Source: Mermis nigrescens
Taxonomy: Eukaryota > Nematoda > Enoplea > Mermithida > Mermithidae
DNA length: 64,000 bases
NCBI GenBank assembly: GCA_036768485.1
Contig: JAVLUZ010000224.1
Location: forward strand, 1-64,000
Direction of reading: 5' to 3'
This document shows, piece after piece, positions 10,860 through 24,745 of this stretch. Numbering within the stretch: position 1 is the stretch's first letter; every line of letters begins with the position of its first letter. The position numbers and the translations under genes are program-made. A model generated the notes under the pieces. The model made no database searches and was not told the origin of the DNA. It saw nothing but the letters and a program-made list of their open reading frames with translations.

Positions 10860-11835
10860 ATATATTTGAATCTAGATTAATTGATGTCGACTTATCCAAA
10901 TTTATTAGATGGCGAGCTTAAATCGTCATTTGTAAGACTCGCTCGTCGCCATTCGCTCTACGTTTTTACTGTATTGACCGTACGTTTTATTATTCTCTTG
11001 CCTTCGTGATTGTCGCGTTTCAGCAAATAAATTATTTTAGTTCAGTTCAGTTTGTTCGTAAGCTGCACAATCTACCATCGTCTATTTTATGAAACGCTTT
11101 GTATGAAACTCCATCTTCAGCGCTCAAGCGAGCAGCCATGAAATTGGTTTCCAAGCAGCTTACTGTATCACAATTTTGCACAGTAAAACTTCATATAAGC
11201 AGTACCTACCCACCTACCTATGCTTATAAATTGTTAGTATGCACAGTATCGTGATTATTGCTTTAACGTTAACCGCTTTTTCATTCGATTTTGAGGTGCA
11301 TCGGTTCGAAATTATAAAAAAGAACAAGATATTGTGATGATAACGAGGTGTATGAAGTCAGTCGAACGAAATATCTTTATTAGTCTGAAAATTCAACGAA
11401 TTATAGTCTTTTTTACACACTTGCAAGTGAGAAAAAAGAAAATAAAAAATAGAAAATAGATTACAAATGGAAATATTATTAATAGATAAATAATGTTAAA
11501 AATAATATTATGTAGGTATATCTATTAGAAATAGACACGTTAGCGCAATCAATTTGCCTGTGTGTCCAGAACATTTCACATTTTACACTATGCTATTTTA
11601 TTTTCCTTCGACTTTGTTTTACCCTCGTTTTTTCCGAATAAAGTATTAGTATAAAATTAAAATAAAAAAAGTTGCAACTCTCACTTAACGATGTTTAGAT
11701 AAGTACGGGTACTATAATAAATCTCTCAATAAAACGATTCTCTCTAATTCATTGAATTGATCCACTAATTCACGTCAACAAAAATTCTCATATGAAAACC
11801 GCAAGGTTATGTGAAGCAGACTATCCTATCAGATC
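10860..11835. other. AT-rich stretch without recognised features
   Basis: No reading frame or element of note up to the LINE, apart from a single MITE-like end (GTGAAGCAGACTAT) near 11,810. It may include the 5' untranslated part of the LINE, but nothing proves that. Confidence 0.45.
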
Positions 11836-11839
11836 AAAA

Positions 11840-14094
<2,255 letters not shown>

Positions 14095-14099
14095 TTATA

Positions 14100-14864
14100 C
14101 TAGCAAAGAAAAATGCTCCGATGGAACAAAAAAGATGAATATACTTGGAATTGTGGATTATTATGGATGTAAAAGGAGGGGACTAGGAAAAATCTACCTA
14201 AAGTCGGAAAATCTGCTAAAAATCACACTTTCTCTAAGCAACGCAAAAAATCGATGTATATTCTGCGGCCAACAGATTAAAATAAATATTCAACCATAAC
14301 AATGATTGAAACAGCAGCACGTTAGCTATGCAGTAGCTATGGGAAATGATATTAAGTAAACTAACAGTCTTCCAAGCCAATTGAATGAAATAGCAAACAT
14401 CGAAGACAATTGAAGACATGGTTGGTTAAAAACAGTAGGAAACACGTAAGTTGACTTGAAACAGACTTAATGTAGATACACTAGCATGCCCGAAACGATT
14501 GTGTGCACTAATCAATCGGCTCCTGCTTTGCTTGCTATAATGCTCATAAAACAAAACAACTTTAAATACAATACCTCTTAGTTTTCTATCAATCAGGTGC
14601 CAGCAATTTAAAAAAGTAACCTTGATAGATTTCGTTTATACACTCTTATCTGAAACTTCGAACATTATTTAAAAAAGACACTTTTTTAGAGGCCGCAGAA
14701 TATACATCGATTTTTTTGCGTTGCTTAGAGAAAGTGTGATTTTTAGCAGATTTTCCGACTTTAGGTAGATTTTTCCTAGTCCCCTCCTTTTTTACATCCA
14801 TAATAATCCACAATTCCAAGTATATTCATCTTTTTTGTTCCATCGGAGCATTTTTCTTTGCTAG
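14100..14864. mobile_element. Long-TIR MITE, 765 bp
   Basis: Left arm 14,100-14,270 (CTAGCAAAGAAAAATGCTCC to TTCTGCGGCC) is a near-perfect inverted copy of 14,691-14,864. Arms are about 171 and 174 bp. TA flanks both ends (14,098-14,099 and 14,865-14,866), the duplication expected of Tc1/mariner-like elements. The loop has no transposase. It lies at the left edge of the DNA that splits the LINE. Confidence 0.88.
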
Positions 14865-17800
14865 TACACTACTTTTAATTAGCGTGATTTCAGTACATCA
14901 GTCAGTAAACACAATCAGTAACATGCCACAATAATGACAACAGTCCAAGAACGCGGAAAACAATATTGTTCTTAACATCAGCATTATCCTTTTTAAACAA
15001 GACAACCTTATTGACACCATCCATTTTCAAATTAAAACTGCATTAAGTTATTTCTTCTTAATGTGCAGTTCACTTATAATCAAGCACAAAAATTTAACCA
15101 ACGAATTCACATTGCAAATCCTCACTCAATCAATACACAAGCACAATGTGTTGTGACTTTTGAAATTGAAAACACCCAATTTTCAATTTTCAAATTGAAA
15201 ATTGGTTCAATTTTCAAATTGAAAATTGGGTCAATTTTCAAATTGAAAATTGGGTGTTTAAATTTGCGATGAAGAAAATAATCAAAAGATAGTCACTTGG
15301 TTTATTTAAGCCGAGTAATAAAATAACGACCGTCCACCAATTCCAAACTAAACGCAACTAATCTGATCACTTTGAAAAAGTTTTGAAAAATGAGCTTGCT
15401 AAGCGAGAGTTGTAAACCAAGAGAAACTTAAAGTTAAAACCTACCATTAAATTATGAGAGAATTATAAAAGATTTTAAATTTCAAGAAAATGGAAAAGGC
15501 GGGATGTTGGTAAATTAGAAGGCAAAGATTTTCGGCAAAAATTCAAAAACTTCACGCAAATATCAAATGTAAGGAACACTAACGCTTTGATTTGGTAGTA
15601 AAATAAATTTGTAGTATAGACTACATATTAACAACAAATGAATAGTGCAAACTTTACACAACTACTAGGTGTAGAGAATACTAACAGTTTACGGCTTATT
15701 AATGTACATGATTACAATAAAGCTGTATATCTTTGTCGACTTCTGTGCACAGTAGTGTGATTGCTGGTTCATTTTAAACCACTTTGCAGGCAATTTACAT
15801 CAATTAAACGAAAGCTCTCCATGTGCAAGATTTTGTGAAACATATTATAAACACGGCTAAGAAGGATTTAACTTTAATGCAACCCATTTAAGACAAAATT
15901 ACATCTCTTCAATGATCTAAGGACACTTGAACATAATTTTTAAATCACTTTAGATTACTTTTGAGGGTAAACAAACTCACTTAATTGATGTCTCACATAT
16001 GAATCCTTGAAAATTTCTTGACTTCAGTTACAAAGTCTCTGCAAGTCTATCGAATTAGGGTTAACCCGTAACGTAAACTTTACACAAACACATAGCGTAA
16101 AGAATATTTTAGTCGGATTCGTAATTTTGATATTGCTCCGATATTTCTTTCAACATTTATGGAAAAATGAGTCTCCATAATGTTTTAAAGACAATAAACA
16201 TTAGGTTTAAACCACTTTGCAATACTGCTGAGTGTAAGCAAGCGCGCCCAATTGACATATATATTTCATTCCCTGTAAATTTTTATATCTCAGGAAAAAA
16301 TTTCGATTTTTGCAATGCTCTAGAACAAAGGCTAACATGCAGTGTAAAAAATTACTCGGATATTATGATCAACATTCATGAAAAAATTATGTCTCTACAA
16401 TGGTCTGAGGACATATAAACAATGAATGTAAACTACTTTACATCACTGTTGGATGTAAACAAACGCGCCTACGTGACGTCTCACATTTGATCTTTGAAAA
16501 CTTCTAGGCTCCAAGAAAAAATTAGGTTTCAGGAATGCTCAAAAACGAAGATAAATATATATGTAGTGTAAACTTCATGTAAACACCTAGTGTAAAGAAG
16601 ATTTTAGTCAGATTCGTAATTTTGATATTGTTCCGATATTACGATTAATATTTATGAAAAATTAAGTCTGCATAATGTTCTATGGGCAAACTAACAATTG
16701 GTGTGAACTACTTTACAACACCGTAGAGTGTAAACATATGCGCCAGACTGGCATATCAAATTTGATTCCTGGTCTATTTCTAGACTTGATAAACGTGTCC
16801 CTGACTCGTAACCGGAGAAGCAGGCAGAAAAAACAAGACAGAAACGCATTTAAAACTCCAAATTTTTGACTTTACACTCGCTAAATATTAATGTATAGAC
16901 AATTTGCTTTGACATGCACCCGATATAAAGCACTTTATTTTTATTCTATTAGACTTATCCCGACTTCTGGACGGAGAAAGTGGCGAACAAAAAACGCAAC
17001 AAAAACGTATTTTCCATCATTTAGAACACTGTAAACTTTAAAATTCCGTACCGAACTCCCCATTGAGTTTAAAGAAATTCGGTTTAGTACAATTTGTAGC
17101 TTTTAAATCGTAGTACATTCCTGTGTGCCAAAATTCTGTTGCAAAAATTATTTGGCATGATTTATCAATCAAACTTCGGAAAAAACGTGTTTTTTTAGCT
17201 AATTTTTTACCTCTGATTTCGAACTTTACACCCCCATAAATAACTCAATATTGCGTTTATTTAAATGCGTTATGCTGCGATGTTTAGCCCCTGTGAGGCA
17301 CTTTATTAATGCTGTCTTCGATTTGCACTGACTCATAAGCGGAAAAATTTGGCAGAGAAATCTTAGTTAAAATCCGTTTTTTTACACCATCCACTAGAGT
17401 GTAAACTTTAAACCCCAGGATCTAACTCACCATAGAGCATAGAAGACTTTAGCTTATATGCAGAATGTAGCCCTTGATCCGCTCTACATTTCTGTCAGAA
17501 AACATTTTAAAAACCTCATAACCGGAGTTAGTATCGGACATAGGAAGGTTGAAAACTCGACCAAAAAGTGCTTTTTCACCCCCAGATTTTCGCACTCTTT
17601 ACACTGCCGTTCGATAAATAATGCGAATTTCAAAAACAAAAAAAGTGTCATCTGTAGAATTCATCCCTCTATTATCCTATTCTGTTCAATCCTTTCGAGT
17701 CATTAATAGCTCAGTTGTCCACATGCCGCAGTAAAAAGGTCCCAAAATTTGTCCTATGTTATAACGTTACACAAAAACTTTACACCTTCTTTTACACAGT

Positions 17801-17965
17801 CAATTTTGAGTTTCAAGAAAAAAACAAAAAACACGGGCAGCGATTTTTTTATTATCTTTCTTTTAAAAAAAACCGCACCTTCCAGAAGTGTCCCGTTATA
17901 GCTGTAGGGGGTGCCCAGGTGTTGGGGGTACCTAAGTATATTATAGGTACGCGCTAACGCGCTAC
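14865..17965. mobile_element. Insertion splitting the LINE, ends in palindrome
   Basis: The LINE reading frame stops at about 14,094 and resumes cleanly at about 17,966, so this stretch plus the MITE before it is inserted DNA. Its right edge is the palindromic GGTACGCGCTAACGCGCTACC. Read inward from that edge it matches the sequence inward from 34,305 (palindrome, then an AGGTGCGGTTTTTTTT phrase, then GTGTAAAG motifs), so both are ends of one family. It contains GTGTAAAC/GTGTAAAG words and internal near-duplicates: 16,060-16,160 resembles 16,570-16,680 (AGTCGGATTCGTAATTTTGA). No protein domain was found. Confidence 0.65.
15170..15262. repeat. Palindromic tandem repeat TTTTCAAATTGAAAATTGG
   Basis: Four units of about 27 bp built from TCAATTTTCAAATTGAAAAT. 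Each half is the complement of the other, so the array can fold into several alternative hairpins. Confidence 0.88.
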
Positions 17966-18660
17966 CTATGATTTGGTCTATGAATTGGCAACTTCCTGTT
18001 GCTTCGGAAAAATGTGCAGTTTTACATCTTGGTAAAAATAATCCAAAAAAGATTTATTCTTTGAATAATATAAATATTCCAAATGACACTAGTTCCGTTC
18101 GTGATCTAGGTGTTTATATTTCCCACAATCTCAATTGTAAGGAACATTTAAATCACATAATTAAAAAAGCTGTTTCTCGTTGTTTTCTAATACACTAAGC
18201 TTTTCTTTCTCGTGATAAAGATATTTTAGTTAGGGCCTATACTACTTATGTAAGACCTATGCTTGAGTATGCTGTTTCTGTATGGAATCCATATTATGCA
18301 AATGATATAAATCGTCTTGAAAATGTTCAGCGTAAATTTACTAAACGTCTTTTTGGTTTTAATAGCAATTTATCCTATCTTGAACGCCTAAAGCTTCTTA
18401 ACCTGCCTTCTTTAGAACTTCGTCGTCTTCACATATGTCTATGTCTCATGTATCAAATTATTAATGGTTTATCTTGTATTGATGCTAATGAATTTTTCAT
18501 TTTTAGTCAAGGCATTACCCGATCAGTTAACAGTCGTAAACTTACGTCGCCAGTTGTCCGTTCCAATGCTCACCTCAACGATTTTTCGCAAAGATACCGA
18601 AAAATCTGGAAATCACTTACCTAATCAAAGTAGTCTCGTCTCCCAAAATCCGTTTGCTCA
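17966..18660 (+). pseudogene. CR1/jockey-like LINE, 3' part
   Basis: Continuation of the LINE that stops at 14,094. It reads WSMNWQLPVASEKCAVLHLG, the usual segment after the FADD box, then VRDLGVYIS, an in-frame TAA at about 18,196, RAYTTYVRPMLEYAVSVWNP and RLENVQRKFTKRLF, all standard C-terminal landmarks of CR1/jockey-type reverse transcriptases. It closes with RYRKIWKSLT and a stop at 18,622-18,624. Confidence 0.9.
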
Positions 18661-18869
18661 AAAAAGAGCTCCTAAACATTGATTTTACAAATTTATTGTT
18701 GGGGCATACCTAGTTGTATCACTTCCGTGATCTTTGCATGTCCTTTTGTTCAGTCACTATTTTATCATGTACCTATTTGCGTTTTATCAAATTTCGTGTA
18801 TTTTTCTGACAATAAACACTTTCTTTGTTCTTGTTGTTTCTTGTTTGATGTGATCCGCAAGTTGAGCTG

Positions 18870-19770
18870 AGTAACAATATGGTAGTATAAGAGCGGCTGT
18901 TATTACAGTAAATACTGATAATTAAAGATCTGTTCCGTTGCTGTTGCTCAAAGGGGAAAATAGAATTCGTACGGACGAAGAAGCCTGTGCTTGCTATTTT
19001 GGTAGGAGCTTCCCGCTCAGCCTTTTTACTCTGCGGTACTGAAAACTATTTCTATTGATATCGACGTTGATTTGGAATGCCTTCAAAAGTTGTAAGCCTT
19101 TGGACCATTTTCGTCGTTTGAGTAGGGAGTAGGGTGCCCAGATACCTTTGGTCCAAAATCAGGACGTTTGAAAAAAGTAGTACTTTTCAAAATAACATCT
19201 ATTACTGCCATAAAACATCAAATTCTAACGTATTTACTGTTAGACGATATCTGATTCAGCAAATTTTTGTCACCCAAAATAATCTTTTTATACATTCCAC
19301 TACACGATAAAGAATCATTTTAATTTGAAGCAAGCATTTCACGGTTTTAACATTCAATCGATTTCTGTCCGCTGCTTTTTGCACAAGGATAATACTCGTT
19401 CCACAGCCACGTTTGATGTAGGAATCGAAAAAAATTACGCTTACTAGAGTTTTCAAATCGACAAATTTTTTGGTTGAAACAAAGTGGACCATTTTTATCA
19501 ATTAAAAATTATTAAATTCATTAGAAGAAGCTTCCAATAATGAGTTTAACTGATGTATTTCATCAAACAATGAATTTTTTGCGGTTTAAATTTAATGTGA
19601 TTTGGTCAGGTTTAATGATCTGTAGCAATCTTGTTTACAGTAAGTAAACGAGCGCAACATACTTTATTTAACGTTCAGCGTTACCTATCTTGAAATTTTT
19701 AAAAAGTTCAGGACGAATCAGGGAATATATTCGTTATTACTGATTTTTCAATTTCTTACAAAACAGCAGT
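18870..19770. other. No gene recognised
   Basis: Moderately AT-rich DNA. Short open frames here have no recognisable domain, and no element ends were identified. Confidence 0.45.
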
Positions 19771-19956
19771 TTTTCGGGTTTCTAATCATCACGAACATTG
19801 CTAGAAACCCAAAACTGGCCGCGGAAGCCAGTTTTTCATATGTAAATTAGCCTAATTAGCATAGCATGCAAATTAGGCTAATTAGCATATTGCAAACTTG
19901 CTCAATGGCTAGTCTTGGGTTCATCGCGCTGCTCATGATGATTAGAAGCCCAAAAA
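19771..19956. repeat. Foldback (inverted repeat), about 180 bp
   Basis: GGGTTTCTAATCATCACGAAC at 19,776 is repeated in reverse complement at 19,931-19,951. The loop contains the palindromic phrase TTAGCCTAATTAGCATAGC followed by an inverted second copy. No target duplication could be read with certainty. Confidence 0.75.
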
Positions 19957-20319
19957 GCGCTGTTTGAGGCTTCAGATTGGCGTCAGCGGATGATCTAAGC
20001 TTCACTCGCTCCGCAATTTTCGCCCCATCTGACTCAGGCTTACATCATCCCCTGGCACCAATTTGAAGGCACATAACTAAGCCTAAGCCTAAGCCAGTGC
20101 TAAGCTCAACTTAATGATTAGAAAACGTGTTGTTTACACCACTCACTATTCTAATCCTCCAGTCCGTCGGGCCTTTGTCATAATAATCAATCAGCGAAGT
20201 GCGATTGGAGCATCAAGATGAGTGAAAATCAGTAGTAGTATAGATTTTCGGGCGCGGATAAAAGAACCGGAACGTTCTAGCTGCTAATCTGTTCAAAATA
20301 TGATATATTTAAGGGGCAG

Positions 20320-20570
20320 CAGAATCAGTGGTATCAGCCGAAATTGACGAATCCGAGGACTTTCTATATGGGTATACCGACTCGAATTCTCAAAGAATGC
20401 ATGCTGGCAAAAGCACATTCAAACTCGTCCTGGCCGTTGGTGCCTTCCGCTTCTTCACTGATACCTGTGCCCACCACATAGCGACTCCTTACATATTCAC
20501 CCGTCAGTGCGTACATTTAATAAAAGTTAACAATGCGCGCGGGAGCATTGCATCCCCTTTTTATAGGTAA
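20320..20570 (+). other. Unassigned open frame, GC-richer than surroundings
   Basis: An open frame from about 20,328 to 20,570 encodes about 80 residues with an acidic start (EIDESEDF) and several His/Cys residues. No domain is recognisable and neither an acceptor nor a donor site is convincing. It could be an exon of an unknown gene, part of an old transposon, or chance. I do not assert a function. Confidence 0.2.
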
Positions 20571-20949
20571 TTTTTCCAGTCATGCTAGAAAATTTAGCGC
20601 GAATCAATTTGATTCGCTGTTGACGGATTTGCAGAGGTCTAAAAAAACAAAGTTTTGCGCTTTTTCCTACCAATCGCACGTCAGCCTCTTAAATGTTGTC
20701 CAATCCGATCCTCGCCTGTAGTGAATATAGCAAGTAGTTCGATTTCTGTGATACAGTAATATTTGTGATTAGATAATTTTCATAAAGAAAGGTACTTGAT
20801 CAAATGCGTTAAGGCTTCACTAAGATAAGTAAAAAGACCAAACTTGTGTTCAACAGATTTTCACTAATACCATATTCTATTGTTTCTATAAGTACGTTCC
20901 TCACTAATGCTTATGTCCCTCCTACATCCGTACCAATCATTTCGGATCA

Positions 20950-21606
20950 TGTAATCGTCTGTTTCATTGAACTTTGAATGTCCCTTATTTATCCGGACAA
21001 ACCTATTGGGGTTGAAAATTACCTCCCTCATAATTTTATGTAAATGTCCTTTAAACTAATGCGGTAAGCGTGATATTCTACAGTATAATGAGTTACAAGG
21101 AGTCAAACACATCCGCCTAATGGTGTTATCAATTACCTACTTCATGTTTATATGTAAATGTCCTTTAAACTTATGCTATTTACTTTATATTCTACAGTAT
21201 AATGAGTTACAAGCAGTAAAACACATCCGCATGTCTTTTTTTATTCCATATAGTCTGTTTCATTGTACTTTCAGCGTCCAACATTTACCTGCACACACTT
21301 AATGGGGGTATAAATTACATGGTGTTATCAATTACCTACTTCATGATTTTATGTAAATGTCCTTTAAACTTATGCTATTTACTTTATAGTCTACAGTATA
21401 ATGAAACACATCCGCATGTCTGTTTTTTATTCCATATAGTCTGTTTCATTGTACTTTGAACGTCCCACATTTACCCGCACCCACCTCATGGGGGTAAAAA
21501 TTACCTACTTCCTGGTCCTTTACACTAATGCAGTAAACATGATATGTTACAGTATAATGCGTTACGAGGAGTCAAACACATCCGCATGTCTCTTTATTAT
21601 TCCAAA
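20950..21606. repeat. Tandem copies of a TAGTCTGTTTCATT unit, about 185 bp
   Basis: Starts at about 20,957, 21,250 and 21,436 share TAGTCTGTTTCATTG, a gap, then TGTAAATGTCCTTTAAACT, CTACAGTATAATGA and ACACATCCGCATGTC. The two later units are 185 bp apart; the first is longer with an internal partial duplication. The unit start equals the end of the dispersed MITE family. Confidence 0.8.
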
Positions 21607-21965
21607 TAAACTTATCACATGAATAATCGGTTCAGGATCGCTTCACTCTTTCACTAGTTCTGCTTCGCCTTTCCTCTGTCATATTTCCATCAGCTTTGCA
21701 GCTTGAACGTTCCGGTTTTCTTTCCGCGGCTGCCACTTGGCTGGTCTTCGTTTGTTCTAACACCTCTATGCTTCTCCTATCGCGGTTCGCTGGTTCCGAA
21801 ACTCATTTTTCTCGAATGATACCCCGAATCAGGATGAGAACCCGAATTTTAGGACAAAATCAGGACGAGCTTCTAAAAATCAATTCAATCCTGATAAAAT
21901 CAGTACATCTGGGCACCCTACGTTTGAATAGCAAAAAATGTGTACAAAAAAGTGTACCCGCCATC

Positions 21966-23790
21966 ACTGGCGTAGCTTTTTAACATGTTCAAAAACTTAA
22001 TATGATTACAAGATGCTGCTCAACGACGAAAAATCGAAAACGTCGGCGCTTTGCGGCGATTGCTTCTACATTTGGGCAGTTTCTATCGTTTTATTGCAGG
22101 AAAAAGTCGAAAAAATTGGGGCTTCGCGCGCATTAAGCATTTTTCGCTGAAAACGTTGAAAAGTTTTGATAAAAAATATACTTTTATTCCTTAAATAGTG
22201 GAGGACGGTGTGAAAAGCCCAAAAAACTTGTGATTTAACGACCCCCGCCCGTTTTTATGGGTTTTTTAGATGAAAATTTTTTTAGGATTTCTCTTCCCTG
22301 GCGAAAATCCTGGCTACGCCTATGAGTATGCCTAACTGTCAGAAGGGGGGGTACACGCTGTTTTTTGATTTTTTTGACGATGCTCTTTCTTTGAAGAACG
22401 TAAAGACATTTCAAAAAATGAAAAAAATCGATAGTCAAAAAATGAGTAGGTAGGTACCTGTATGGCACGAAAAGCCGAGAATTTGTCACGTTTGAGCCAA
22501 AAGATCGTTAAAAAAATTGGAGGTTGGTAGAGATGAAAAGTCGGGACCCGATAACCTGACCCGTGGGTCGAGTCGGTTGTGCAGAATGCAGAACACCTCG
22601 GGCCACGGGTGGAGGGTTGCGGATTGAGATTTTCCATTTGGGTTAAAAACTTGATTTCTCAGATTTTAAAAGTCGATTCTTAGCCGCAAACAAAGTCCTG
22701 AAAATGCCTTAAAGTCAAGAATTGCTCCAAGCAAAATATCGAACTACTTTCCCTAAACATTTTAGCACTGAGTTTCAAATAAGTTTTAAATAATTTTAAA
22801 TATTTTAAGTCATTTCAAATAATTAAATAAGAGTAACTTTTTACCTCCTAAATAAGTAATCGCCAAATTTTACTTCAAAATAGTAAAAACGGATAAATTT
22901 TTCCAATGGATAAAGTTCTTTGAACAATGTTAAAATTCGATGGTAAGTTGTGATAAATGCCATTGCCAATATTTTCAGTCGGTTAGCTTCCAATCTATAA
23001 AGGTATAGAAAGCTAAGGTTGAAATCAGGCGTAGCCAGCATTTTCGACAGGGTGAATACAAAAAAAAGTTCTATGTAAAAAACCCATAAAAATGGGCGGG
23101 GGCCGAAAAAAACATGTTTTTGTGCTTTTCGCATCGTCCTGCACAGTGTTTTTTGTACAAGGTCCGTTTGTACATGTACAAAGATAGTCCCTAAAAGTTT
23201 TTGTACATTTTGTACACACAAATTTTAGGGTACTATGATATGGTACAGTAGCGATTTTAGTGTCGAAAAAGACAGAGTTGTTCGACCTTTGATAGTGTAG
23301 TTTAGCTAATTTCTGGGTTTCTGAGAACAAAAATCATTAATAATCGTCTCAAAACGGCGCGAAGCGCCAAAAAATTGGACATTTTTCCTTTTAAAATGCA
23401 ATTTCTGATTTTTATAAGGATATATGGAACATGCAATTATTCATTTCGGCGCGCAGCGCCGAAAATTCTCGCGAATTTCAAATCTTTTGCAGTTTTGTCT
23501 TCCCAAAAATCTTTGTACATGTACAAAAACGGTCCCCAAAAGTCTTTGTGCATCGGGAAAATCTTTGCCGAATACAAAAAATGGTCCTGCAATATTTAAG
23601 CAATAAAAAATCCATTCTAAAAAGCTTCTTTTTTGATAGAAAAAATGCTTATGCGCAAAGCGCTAGTTTTTTGACTTTCGCCGCAATAAAACGATAGAAA
23701 CTGTCAAAAGATTTTACGTCGCAAAATAGCATCAGACAGCCATATTGCTCAGTTTTTGAACATGTCGAAATTTTCTTCGGAGGGGGAATT
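21966..23790. repeat. Inverted-repeat element with nested HM-H copy
   Basis: Around 22,000-22,150 the phrases TTAACATGTTCAAAAACTTA and TTTCTATCGTTTTATTGCAG are matched in reverse complement at 23,640-23,775 (GCAATAAAACGATAGAAACTG, then TTTTTGAACATGTCG). The outer left edge CACTGGCGTAGC resembles hAT-type ends, but no matching duplication was found on the right. An HM-H element (23,144-23,583) and a hAT-like end (AAAATCCTGGCTACGCCTATG, about 22,323) are inside. Confidence 0.6.
23144..23583 (+). mobile_element. HM-H hAT-like MITE, 440 bp (type copy)
   Basis: Begins CAGTGTTTTTTGTACAAGG and ends GAATACAAAAAATG. The exact 8-bp duplication is GTCCTGCA (23,136-23,143 and 23,584-23,591). It contains two TTTGTACATGTACAAA palindromes near its ends and two GGCGCG-AGCGCC palindromes in the middle (23,356 and 23,450). 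Non-coding. Confidence 0.9.
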
Positions 23791-24490
23791 TCCCCACCAC
23801 CCCTAGCGCCTCGCCGTACTTTACTTTTAATTCTAGCAAAAATTAAATATGCTTTTTGGATGTAAAATTAAAAAACTACTACTTTTATGCTAAATTTGAA
23901 GTTCGTGGCCGTTTACGATGTTTGCCTTGTCAATATGGCTCAGTAAAAGCTGCTATATATCCTCGGGTTTTTTTCGGTCGGGTCGGACACACTCCTGACG
24001 TGCGGGTTGGACTCTGCGGCTTGACTGGTCCACTGATTCTTGCGGGTCAGAAATGCCAAGCCGATTTTCATTTCTAGAGGTTAAACGAGGCGAAAGCTGC
24101 GGTTTTAGTTAGTTAGGTACGTATCTTTGGCTATTCTTTATTATGATTTTTTAAATATTCCAGCGCGTTGCGCTGAATTTCCACATTGAGTTTTATGTCA
24201 CCCACTTAACAAAATTTTTACGGCTTACCTATTCACGTTTGAAAAATGCAGAAATTTCGAATTTTTTTTGTAAAGTTTGAGTTGAAAATATGTTATTGCC
24301 ACTAGTGTTTCTACCCGGGTACACTCGGGTACCCGCGTGCAGCTCTAATTGCCACAGTGTCTATACATAAGTATAGAAAACTAATGCTAAAACCGTCAGG
24401 TAGAATACTTTTATCTAGGTGCAATCTTCAGATGGGTATAGAGTGATGAGTTGGCTAGAATTCTCATCCGCGATTGAATTCGTAATTTAG

Positions 24491-24745
24491 GGTGAAGCGT
24501 ATACAAAGCTATTCATTGGTGGCCTGGCATCAACAACTGATGAAGATGCTTTAAAGGAATTTTACGAGCAATGGGGTGGAAAAATTACCGACGTCGTTGT
24601 AATGCGCGATAGCATGACGAAACGGTCGCGTGGATTTGGATTTGTTACATTTTCAGATGAGCATGATGTTGACGTCGCTATGTCGCACCGGCCTCACATG
24701 ATTAGTGGGAAAGAAGTCGACGCAAAAAGAGCAGTACCAAAAGAT
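24491..24745 (+). CDS. hnRNP exon encoding RRM1
   Basis: Acceptor AATTTAG and donor GAT|GTAAGT, phase 0 at both ends, 85 codons. It encodes TKLFIGGL (RNP2), [11 protein letters not shown] (RNP1) and the closing [10 protein letters not shown]. There is no in-frame ATG at the domain start, so at least one upstream exon must supply the start codon. Confidence 0.93.

Noticed and set aside
20217..20234. ATG with MSENQ as possible hnRNP start exon
   Set aside because: A stop follows immediately and no phase-compatible GT donor is present.
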